DNA of 58,291 bases from Lachnospiraceae bacterium (GTDB lineage Bacteria; Bacillota; Clostridia; Lachnospirales; Lachnospiraceae): NCBI GenBank assembly GCA_009774145.1, contig VSND01000023.1, positions 1 through 58,291 of the forward strand, written 5' to 3'. This document shows, one piece after another, positions 24,938 to 32,336 of this stretch. The stretch's first letter is position 1; every line of letters starts with the position of its first letter. Under the pieces are notes generated by a model. It was not told the origin of the DNA. It did no database searches and saw only the letters and a program-made list of their open reading frames with translations. The position numbers and the translations under genes were made by a program.

Positions 24938-25870
24938 TCAATTCTCCTGTGCCTGTCTACACAGTTTCTCATAGTGCCGGCTGAATACCTTGTACAGTGC
25001 GCTGGTATCCTGCATTCCCAGTCCTTCCGCATGAGCGATCTCGTTGTACAACTGTACGGTTCCCGCAATCACCGACGGCGCATCTGCATCCTTCGCCATC
25101 TGAAGACCCAGTTTTGCATCTTTGAGCAGAAGGTCCACCGTAAATGCCGGCGTATCGTATCCGTCTGTCACGATGCTTTTTCCCACTTCACGAAACAGTC
25201 CGCTGACCGTCGCCGCAGAGGAATCAGCCACCGTATCATAAAACACCTTCTTGTCAATCCCCACATGGTCGCAGATCGCCATGACCTCCGAGCTGATGGC
25301 ATTGATGCAGGAGAACATCAGCTGGTTTAACAGCTTCAGGGCATTGCCGGCGCCGTGCCCGCCCACGGACACCGCATTGGCTGCAAAGGTCAGAAGCACC
25401 GGCATCACCTGATGAAGCGCTTCCGGATTCCCCCCTGTGGGAAGCATCCATTTACCGGTCGCAGAGGGACGTCCCAGAATCGGACAGTCGAGATAAGCTG
25501 CTCCGGTCTCCTCCACTCCTGCTGCATTGACTCTCGTCGTTGCCGGATCTACCGTACTTGTATCGATGACCACATGGTCCGAAGTCAGGCCTTCCTTCAG
25601 ACCCTTTTCCCCGAACAGCACTTCCTGCAGCTGTGCCGGTCCCGGCAGAGACAGGAGGATCACAGAGGAACGCTCTGCAAGTTCTGCCGGTGTAGCCGCC
25701 GCTTCTGCACCCATCTCCTCTGCGCTCTTTGCTGCAGCCGGAAATTTATCATAGGCAACCACCTGGAAGCCCCTGTCCAGCAGGCTCTGGAGCATGCATC
25801 TGCCCATGCGGCCGCATCCGATCAGACCTGCTTTCTCAATCGGTTTGTTTGATCCTGTCCAGGATATCAT
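24938..25870 (-). CDS. NAD(P)-dependent beta-hydroxyacid dehydrogenase (HIBADH family)
   Basis: A 310-residue enzyme of the 3-hydroxyisobutyrate / tartronate-semialdehyde / sulfolactaldehyde reductase family. The dinucleotide motif is AGLIGCGRMGRCM, the substrate-binding loop DCPILGRPSATGKWML sits where DAPVSGG is usual, and the catalytic lysine motif is GAGNALKLLNQLM. It would interconvert a 3-hydroxyacid and the matching semialdehyde. The ATG overlaps the hydrolase gene upstream by 35 nt, with GGAGGAG as ribosome site, so translation is coupled. The divergent active-site loop suggests a substrate other than hydroxyisobutyrate. Confidence 0.87.
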   Translation of the reverse strand: MISWTGSNKPIEKAGLIGCGRMGRCMLQSLLDRGFQVVAYDKFPAAAKSAEEMGAEAAATPAELAERSSVILLSLPGPAQLQEVLFGEKGLKEGLTSDHVVIDTSTVDPATTRVNAAGVEETGAAYLDCPILGRPSATGKWMLPTGGNPEALHQVMPVLLTFAANAVSVGGHGAGNALKLLNQLMFSCINAISSEVMAICDHVGIDKKVFYDTVADSSAATVSGLFREVGKSIVTDGYDTPAFTVDLLLKDAKLGLQMAKDADAPSVIAGTVQLYNEIAHAEGLGMQDTSALYKVFSRHYEKLCRQAQEN

Positions 25871-27866
25871 AGAGTACTCCTCCTTCCGCGTCCTTCGGGA
25901 CGTCGATCTTCAATAATTTGGACAACGTGGGAGCAACATCAATGATACGCGCAGCATATTTACGTTCATATTGTGAGACACCCGGTCCGACCATCAGCAT
26001 ACATGCATGCATGTCATGAAGGGTCGGCTCTGCCAGATGGACGCCTGTGAAGTTGCCGCACACAGCAGAATGATCCATATGATTTTCTTGTACCATCTCT
26101 TCGATCAGTTCCGGAAAATTCTTACAGAGGACTGCGGATTCATACAGTTCTCTGTTGGCGATCAGCCGCTCTGAACCGTCGCGGTATTTGACGGCCGAAC
26201 GATAGATAAAGGGATGGGACATATAGCCCGGATTCCATGCATAGAGCACATCGCCTACCCGGTCAAATCCCGGTCCTTCGTAGATTCCCAGCCGTCCGGC
26301 TTCTTTTTTCTTCAGTGCATATGCCACCACATTTTCTCCCGTCTCGGGATTGCGCATGCTCATGAGACAGTTGATGATCTCTTCCTGCACCTTCTCATAG
26401 TCTTCCGGTTCCACGATTCCGTGGGGATCACGGCCTTTCAGATTGACAAAGATATGCGCATGGCACGGCTCCAGCGGATGGCATTTGGTATGCGCCCAGT
26501 CAATGGTCAGATTGGAGGGATCGTCAGTGGACAGATCCAGATTGTATTTCAGAAGCCCTGCACGGGACAGGTGCTCTTTGACAAACGGGTTCCAGTCCAG
26601 ATGCGTCATGCCGTGATCCGAGATCAGCACCACATAGGTCTGCTCCAGATCCACCGCCTCCAGAATCCTTCCGATGTTTTCATCGACTCTGCGGTACGTT
26701 TCACGGATCATATGCCAGCAAAACGGCGCCGTCTTCTCGCTGTATACTCTGGATGCAGGTTCAATGCCTGCATAGAGCGCATGCTCGATATGATCGATGG
26801 TCCCTACCCAGGAGAAGGCAAAATCCCATTCCTTATGTTCCAGTACATATTTCGTCGCCCTACCCCACCAGTCCGCATGAAAATCCAGCTGCTCCAGATA
26901 GAGATCGGAATTCATCCAGCCGTCCATGAACGCCCAGGGATCGTCCACTTCCATATAAGTGCCTGCTGCCGCTTCCACCTCTTTACTCAAAGATGCCGGC
27001 ACTGAATAGGGTTCTGCCATGTTGACGGCGCTCTGATAAAGCTTGAATTCCTTCCCGTCTTTACTGAGTTCCAGGATCTGGAAACGGAATCTTCCGTTTC
27101 TCTCATAATCCCTCGCCTGGAAACGCTTCGTGATCCACGGACCGTACTCTCCCATAGTAATGTCCGTAACCGCCTCCGCCGCGTTTTTACTCTCGGAAAT
27201 CAGCATACGGTCATACCCTTCTTCTGCGGATGCGTACACCAGAACATGCATCTCATAACCTTCCACATAGGTCGGCGGCACCGTAATATCAAATTCCAGA
27301 CACGGCTTTTTGCTGTCCGGAAGATTCGTCCATCCCTCTGCCGGACGGGTCTTCGTCTGTACCGCCCTCCCCGGGATCTGGTTGCAGTGCAGCAGCCTGT
27401 TGGAAAAACATGCGCTGGAAGACACATCCCACAGAGGCATGAAGAAATAACGAAACGGCGGATTTAAGGAACCTGCCAGCTGACATCCGTCTTCCTCAGA
27501 GATCATTCCCATGGGAAATGTCACCGGCCAGTTGATCAGCGCAACCTTTTTCCCCAAACGTTTGGCTACATCCCACATGGTTTCACAGAGCACTTCATTC
27601 CTGTCAAAAGACGTATGCCAGTGATCCAGGTCTTCCCCCGGATGTTTTACCATCAGACTTGGAACACCGTTGGTACCGGAGCCGGCTCCGCTGACGATGG
27701 CTGTCCACGCCGCTGCCGTCAAAGGCGGAAAGACAGTTTCCAGTCTGGAGAATATCCCCTGGCCCATGAGTTTTTCCGTATTCGGCATCACGCCTTCTGC
27801 CACGAACTTTTTTACCAGATCCGGCATCGCCGCATCCAAGCCCAAAAACAAAATCTTCTTATCCAT
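25836..27866 (-). CDS. Alkaline-phosphatase-superfamily phosphodiesterase / hydrolase
   Basis: A 676-residue type I phosphodiesterase / nucleotide pyrophosphatase-like enzyme, cytoplasmic. Metal and nucleophile motifs can be read: LGLDAAMP at the N-terminus, the nucleophile region PPLTAAAWTAIVSG, the metal ligands in GTIDHIEHA and VLISDHGM, and a late histidine pair in GVHLAEPTLHDMH. This superfamily splits phosphomono- and diesters, sulfate esters and phosphonates. With a NitT/TauT importer, a TauE permease and two hydroxyacid enzymes in the same operon, it may release an acid from an ester or phosphonate; that is inference. First gene of the operon, with AAAGGGG at the start codon, divergent from a LacI-type regulator. 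Confidence 0.82.
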   Translation of the reverse strand: MDKKILFLGLDAAMPDLVKKFVAEGVMPNTEKLMGQGIFSRLETVFPPLTAAAWTAIVSGAGSGTNGVPSLMVKHPGEDLDHWHTSFDRNEVLCETMWDVAKRLGKKVALINWPVTFPMGMISEEDGCQLAGSLNPPFRYFFMPLWDVSSSACFSNRLLHCNQIPGRAVQTKTRPAEGWTNLPDSKKPCLEFDITVPPTYVEGYEMHVLVYASAEEGYDRMLISESKNAAEAVTDITMGEYGPWITKRFQARDYERNGRFRFQILELSKDGKEFKLYQSAVNMAEPYSVPASLSKEVEAAAGTYMEVDDPWAFMDGWMNSDLYLEQLDFHADWWGRATKYVLEHKEWDFAFSWVGTIDHIEHALYAGIEPASRVYSEKTAPFCWHMIRETYRRVDENIGRILEAVDLEQTYVVLISDHGMTHLDWNPFVKEHLSRAGLLKYNLDLSTDDPSNLTIDWAHTKCHPLEPCHAHIFVNLKGRDPHGIVEPEDYEKVQEEIINCLMSMRNPETGENVVAYALKKKEAGRLGIYEGPGFDRVGDVLYAWNPGYMSHPFIYRSAVKYRDGSERLIANRELYESAVLCKNFPELIEEMVQENHMDHSAVCGNFTGVHLAEPTLHDMHACMLMVGPGVSQYERKYAARIIDVAPTLSKLLKIDVPKDAEGGVLYDILDRIKQTD

Positions 27867-27957
27867 GTACCCCTTTCCTCTCTTTTTTTGTGCGTTTTGT
27901 TATTCTTTACAACTATACACTAACATTGAACGGCATTTTTTACAACAACTTTTTACT

Positions 27958-28023
27958 CAAACGTTTGCTTTACCGGTTTTTTTGTTGTATAATATATATA
28001 TTGTTTGGTATTTAACAAACAAT
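27958..28023. promoter_or_regulatory. LacI-type operator dyads and promoter of the regulator
   Basis: The perfect palindrome CAAACGTTTG (27958-27967) has the central CpG typical of LacI-family operators. It overlaps a TTGCTT -35 (27965-27970) spaced 17 nt from TATAAT (27988-27993) for the LacI gene. A second dyad, ATTGTTTG with CAAACAAT (28000-28007 and 28016-28023), lies just past the -10. The arrangement suits autorepression plus control of the divergent operon. Another palindrome, CCAAACGTTTGG, lies inside the hydrolase gene at 27554-27565. Confidence 0.6.
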
Positions 28024-28053
28024 CATATTATACATTTTGACAGGAGGCATTCT

Positions 28054-29076
28054 ATGACCTTAAAAGACATCGCCAAAGAAGCCGGTGTTTCCGTCTCTAC
28101 GGTATCCAGAGTCATCAACAATAAAGGCGCCAATGCAGCCAGCCAGGAAGTGCGGGAGCGCATCTGGGAAATCGTACGGCGCACAGGCTATGTACCCAAT
28201 TACGCCGCTCAGAACCTGAAGCTGGGCAAAAACGAGAACATCGTATCCCGCCGCTCCCTCACCTGCCTGTTCGCCCGCACCCCCAGCGCACCCAACAACC
28301 CGTTTTTCTCTACCATTGCCAAAAGCGTCGAGACCGAAGCCTACAAATATAATTACTTTTTGAAGTCTTCTTTTACATCATTTAATATCAATGATATCGA
28401 CAGCTACAAGATGCTCCAGGCATCCACCAACGGAATTGTGATTCTTGGGCGATGCGACCAGACCACACTGAAATACATTAAGAAATACTGCCATCACGTG
28501 ATCTTCACCGGCCTCAATCCTCTGGACGCAAAATATGACCAGGTGATCTGCGACGGATACAGCGCCACAACCATGGCCATGGATTATCTCTATCAGCTGG
28601 GGCACCGCCATATCGGCTATGTAGGAGAAACCGGCTGTGAGAACCGTTACGATGGATACTGCGATTTTCTGCGGGAAAAGAACCTTCCTTTTGACAGTTC
28701 CTATGTAGCGTCCGAGCCGCTGACCTCCAATGGCGGCTATGACGGGGCCATGAAGCTTCTGAAGCAGCAGCCCCGGCTGACTGCCATGTTCTGCGGCGAC
28801 GACATTGCAGCCATCGGCGTTCTGCGCGCCATCCAGGATTTTGGACTGAAGGTTCCAGAAGACATGTCCGTGATTGGCATTGACGACATTGAGACGGCTC
28901 AGTTTTTATCCCCCATGCTGACGACAATCCATGTCCCGATGGAAGAGATGGGGCAGCTGGCCGCCAAGATCCTGATCGACCGGATCGACGGAGGCCACAC
29001 GCTTCCCATGAAAATCAATCTGCCTTTTTATCTCTCCAAAAGAGAAAGCTGCGCAAAACCGCGCAGCTCCACTTAA
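28054..29076 (+). CDS. LacI-family transcription regulator of the hydrolase/import operon
   Basis: A 340-residue repressor. The N-terminal helix-turn-helix reads TLKDIAKEAGVSVSTVSRVI with the hinge YVPNYAAQNLK, followed by a periplasmic-binding-protein-like effector domain (DYLYQLGHRHIGYVG, AMFCGDDIAAIGVL, VIGIDDIE). AGGAGG lies 7 nt before the ATG; the frame stays open upstream but without initiation signals and into the divergent gene. Its position next to the operon with a CpG-centred palindrome between them argues for local control in response to an intermediate of the pathway. Confidence 0.92.
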   Translation: MTLKDIAKEAGVSVSTVSRVINNKGANAASQEVRERIWEIVRRTGYVPNYAAQNLKLGKNENIVSRRSLTCLFARTPSAPNNPFFSTIAKSVETEAYKYNYFLKSSFTSFNINDIDSYKMLQASTNGIVILGRCDQTTLKYIKKYCHHVIFTGLNPLDAKYDQVICDGYSATTMAMDYLYQLGHRHIGYVGETGCENRYDGYCDFLREKNLPFDSSYVASEPLTSNGGYDGAMKLLKQQPRLTAMFCGDDIAAIGVLRAIQDFGLKVPEDMSVIGIDDIETAQFLSPMLTTIHVPMEEMGQLAAKILIDRIDGGHTLPMKINLPFYLSKRESCAKPRSST

Positions 29077-29083
29077 GACTTCA

Positions 29084-29131
29084 TGAGTCCGGAGCAGGTC
29101 TCCCAGAACTCCGGACTCACGGCAGATTTTT
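29084..29131 (+). terminator. Terminator after the LacI gene
   Basis: TGAGTCCGGAG (29084-29094) pairs perfectly with 29109-29119; TTTTT follows at 29127-29131 after a short gap. A second hairpin, GCTGCGC with GCGCAGC, sits at the very end of the coding region (29049-29068). Confidence 0.65.
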
Positions 29132-29230
29132 CTGTGTTATTTGTTTCCCTTTTTACGGATCCGGCATTCGAAAATTGCCGGATAAGTATGATAAACGGCA
29201 CAGGGATCAAAGCTCTTCGAGTACAGGAAT

Positions 29231-29980
29231 TTAGTGCCGTTTATGCAGCAAAGCGTACCGCAGATGTAAAAACAGCTGTTCTGTTATAAGAATTACGCTG
29301 CAGACACCAAGAACGGTCCATGCATATCCGGCGGTTATGGACAGATTCCCGGCTGCAGCCTGTTTCATAAAAGGCAGAATCAACACCGCAGCCGCATACC
29401 AGCAGACCGGCGCTGCCGGTCTTATAACGGTTCCGCCGGCTTTCTTCCTGTTCAGGATCTTCTCCAAAACATGTTCCGCCAGACCATACAGAATCAGCAG
29501 TGATACAAAATACACGCCTGTCCCGATCATGGTATGAAGCCTTTCCGCTGTCAGCCGCCCTTCCTTTCCCGCAACCTGCCCAAGTACCCGGGGCAGATGA
29601 ATCGACAGAAGGATCCGTATGCTGTTCACCAGCACGGTATATCCGTAAGCTGCCGCAGATGCAGACAGCGTCCAGACCATTCCCTGTTTTCGGCTGTTCA
29701 TTCGATGAACAAAAGAGAAAATGAGCATTCCCATGGCAATGGTCAGAAACCGGATTCCCGCACAGGACGGCGCCACAACAAACCGGTACCTGTGGTTTAC
29801 GTAACCACATCCTGCCAGATAGACAAAATCCATTCCGCTCAGAAATCTGACCAGCCGGACTACGGGCGTCAGAATCCACAGAAGCCCCTCGCAGTCCAAT
29901 CTGCCATAATAATACCTGAGTCCCGGAACCATCATACACACAAACAGATACGACGGCCAGTGCTTTAAGAATTTCTGCAT
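29231..29980 (-). CDS. Exosortase-family transmembrane protease
   Basis: A 249-residue polytopic membrane protein with the exosortase catalytic set: Cys73 in APSCAGIRFLT, Arg122 in VNSIRILL, and His149 in ERLHTMIGTGVYF. Around these lie about seven to eight helices, as in EpsH/XrtA-type enzymes, which cut C-terminal sorting signals at the outer face of the membrane. The ATG at 29980 has GGAAGGAG at 9 nt and overlaps by 16 nt the end of the VIT-vWA gene, so the two are translationally coupled. That neighbour ends in a motif-helix-basic tail and is the obvious substrate. The C-terminal 60 residues add two more helices. I cannot decide the Xrt subtype by eye. Confidence 0.8.
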   Translation of the reverse strand: MQKFLKHWPSYLFVCMMVPGLRYYYGRLDCEGLLWILTPVVRLVRFLSGMDFVYLAGCGYVNHRYRFVVAPSCAGIRFLTIAMGMLIFSFVHRMNSRKQGMVWTLSASAAAYGYTVLVNSIRILLSIHLPRVLGQVAGKEGRLTAERLHTMIGTGVYFVSLLILYGLAEHVLEKILNRKKAGGTVIRPAAPVCWYAAAVLILPFMKQAAAGNLSITAGYAWTVLGVCSVILITEQLFLHLRYALLHKRH

Positions 29981-31983
29981 TTCTTTTTTCTCCTTCCTTT
30001 CCACGCACCTGCCAAAGCGGCAGCCGTCATGAGAAGGACCATAGCATCTTGCGGCTCCGCTCCCATCAGATAGCCTCCGATGGACAGACCGGATACCCCC
30101 CTGGGAAGCGGATTCGGCTGTTCCACATCCGTGCTCTCTCCTGTCTCGTTGCGGACCGTATCCAGCACCGCCACAAAGGAAGTATAGGGCGTCACCATAC
30201 TGTAAGTAAGCCCGATGTCCGTAATCGCCGCTCTGGTCGTCTCATCTTCCCGGGCATAGCCGTATCCGGTCAGCGTGTCCACTTTTTTCCGGGCCCACAG
30301 ATAACGAATCGCTCCATTTTCTTCCGAAGGCTCCGAATCCGATACGTCGATCTCCTGCACATACTCTGCTCCGCTCGTCTGCCCGGTGACACGGATCGTT
30401 CCTTCGGGCTCTCCCCGCCATTTTCCATACAGAACCACCGGCTTCTCTGCAAAAAGAACCGGAATCGCGGAAAGCTCTGTATCATATACTTCAAATCCCT
30501 CGCAGGACACCTGAATATCCGTTAAAAGCGGCGCTTCGACATAACTGCGGAACCGGTCCGCCGTCTCTTCTGCTTTTTCTTCCTCAGTCACCACAAACGC
30601 TTCTCCCATGCCTGCCTCTGCAATGCCTTCCATCAGCGAACGGTTGACGGAACTTCCAATCCCGAAGGAGAAAAAGCTGGTATTGTTCAGATTATCTCCG
30701 ATCAGGCCGAAAACCTCCTCTTCATCGTAGATATATCCGTCTGTAATGACCACCACATTACGCGACGCCCCCTGCTGCTGAGGCGTATCCAGCGCACACT
30801 CCAGCGCCGCTGCAAGCTCTGTTCCTCCTCCGCCCTCCTGCATGTCTATCAGCGCCATGGCGCAGTCTGTATTTTCCTCCGTAGCTGCTACAGACTCCAG
30901 GGACATCTCTGACACGATATCCGAGAAAAGAAACAGATTGAAACTGTCCGTGCTCCGCAGATTTTTAACCATGGTCCGTATCAGCTCCTTTGCCGTATCC
31001 ATCGGAAATCCGCTCATGGATCCGGATACATCCAGTACGAAAATATATTCCCGCGGCAGGATCTCCTTCGGCTCACAGCGCTCTGGCGGCTGTATGGTCA
31101 AAAGGAAAAAATTTTCTTCTTCTCCTTCATAAAGCATCAGTCCGGAATTTACCCGGTCTCCGGTCATCCGGTAATCCAGTATAAAATCCCGATCACCTGC
31201 AAAATCTTCCGGATTTGACAGTGTGATCTTCGCTTTTGAATCTTCCGTCTGCTCCACCTGTATCTCATGCGTGTCACAGGAAATCCCGCTTAAGGGCACG
31301 CCCGCAGACAGATTGACCGTAATGTTATAAGTGCTGTCCGGAGCAATCCCCTCTTCCAGATAAGGACTTTCCACCCAGCTGCCCTCCTCTGCCTGCGCTT
31401 CCTCCACCGTTCCTGCATAACGGGGACCAACCACCGTGGGAAAGACAAACTGGCTGACGCCTTCTGTCGTGCCGAGCAGTTCCGTATAATGCAGCTGAAT
31501 ACGGATCTGATCCCCCGGCATGATATTTGCCACATCCATGGTAAAGACATTGGACCGCTTCTCTTCCAGAAGCGACGCGCTCTTCCCCTCGCTTTTGGCC
31601 TCTTCGTATTCCTGCACCGCTTCTTCCTTTTCCCGGATCACAGCCGTCACCCGCTGATCCCCAATCTGCATTTCCATGCCATGGACGGATACTTTTGTGG
31701 AAGCCGGAAATACATAACTGGCATTGAGCGGATGCTCCCCCTCATTGGCATAAATCTGCGTCACATACGTCTCTGCGATCGTCCCGTTGATATCTGTCAC
31801 CACTTCCGTGCCTTTCAGCGGCAGATGGTCAGTCTCCGGATCCGCTCCTTCTATAAAAAAATAAGGCGCAAGCGTCACATCTTCCTCTTCTCCCCCTGTC
31901 TCTGTCCCCGCACATACCACCGGACAGGAAACGAACAACATACAGATCGCCACAAAATAACTCAGCCACTTTTTCGTTTTCAT
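29965..31983 (-). CDS. Secreted VIT-vWA domain protein, probable exosortase substrate
   Basis: A 672-residue exported protein. A signal peptide (residues 1 to about 25) is followed by a VIT (vault inter-alpha-trypsin) domain at about 40-170 (ETYVTQIYANEGEHPLNASY, FTMDVANIMPGDQIRI) and a von Willebrand A domain with an intact MIDAS motif DVSGSMS (318-324). The C-terminus reads GAEPQDA, then a hydrophobic helix, then GRRKKKCRNS, the motif-helix-basic plan of exosortase sorting signals. It has no LPxTG. An exosortase gene overlaps its 3' end. Inter-alpha-trypsin-like proteins bind ligands through the metal site; role here unknown, perhaps adhesion or surface assembly. Confidence 0.85.
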   Translation of the reverse strand: MKTKKWLSYFVAICMLFVSCPVVCAGTETGGEEEDVTLAPYFFIEGADPETDHLPLKGTEVVTDINGTIAETYVTQIYANEGEHPLNASYVFPASTKVSVHGMEMQIGDQRVTAVIREKEEAVQEYEEAKSEGKSASLLEEKRSNVFTMDVANIMPGDQIRIQLHYTELLGTTEGVSQFVFPTVVGPRYAGTVEEAQAEEGSWVESPYLEEGIAPDSTYNITVNLSAGVPLSGISCDTHEIQVEQTEDSKAKITLSNPEDFAGDRDFILDYRMTGDRVNSGLMLYEGEEENFFLLTIQPPERCEPKEILPREYIFVLDVSGSMSGFPMDTAKELIRTMVKNLRSTDSFNLFLFSDIVSEMSLESVAATEENTDCAMALIDMQEGGGGTELAAALECALDTPQQQGASRNVVVITDGYIYDEEEVFGLIGDNLNNTSFFSFGIGSSVNRSLMEGIAEAGMGEAFVVTEEEKAEETADRFRSYVEAPLLTDIQVSCEGFEVYDTELSAIPVLFAEKPVVLYGKWRGEPEGTIRVTGQTSGAEYVQEIDVSDSEPSEENGAIRYLWARKKVDTLTGYGYAREDETTRAAITDIGLTYSMVTPYTSFVAVLDTVRNETGESTDVEQPNPLPRGVSGLSIGGYLMGAEPQDAMVLLMTAAALAGAWKGRRKKKCRNS

Positions 31984-32303
31984 CGTACACCTCTTTTTGT
32001 TCTTCTGAAATGATATTACTGCTCCAAATCATTACCGCTGCCTCCGCTGTTACAATATTTTTCATCCCCGTCCTGCTGCTTCCATACATCATTACATAAG
32101 TTTTGAAACGGCTGTTTCTGAAACAGACGGGTGAATCAAAAAGTTGTAAAGTGTGAAATGCTTTAGAAAAAGAATATAATATCCGGGCATCAGAACCACA
32201 TCAGAAAATCATCAAAAATGCATCATTTTATACTGTCATGCTTCTGCCCCGTCCATTTGATTCCGCGAAAAATGCGTCTGCCTTTCTGTCCTGCCGGAAG
32301 AAA
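31984..32303. other. Gene-free region upstream of the VIT-vWA gene
   Basis: About 320 nt without a credible gene. It should hold the promoter of the VIT-vWA/exosortase operon on the minus strand, but I find no convincing -35/-10 pair. A TATAAT at 32176-32181 on the plus strand has no gene to serve. AGAGGTG precedes the VIT-vWA start codon. Confidence 0.5.
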
Positions 32304-32328
32304 GAGCTGCGCAGGTACTGCGCAGCTC
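32304..32328 (-). terminator. Terminator of the collagen-like gene
   Basis: An 11-bp perfect stem, GAGCTGCGCAG (32304-32314) with 32318-32328, has a 3-nt loop. On the minus strand it is followed by TTTCTT. Confidence 0.8.
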
Positions 32329-32336
32329 AGACTGAA

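Noticed and set aside
27670..28053. N-terminal extension of the LacI regulator
   Set aside because: The extension overlaps the divergent hydrolase gene and the operator region; AGGAGG and the canonical LacI start are at 28054.
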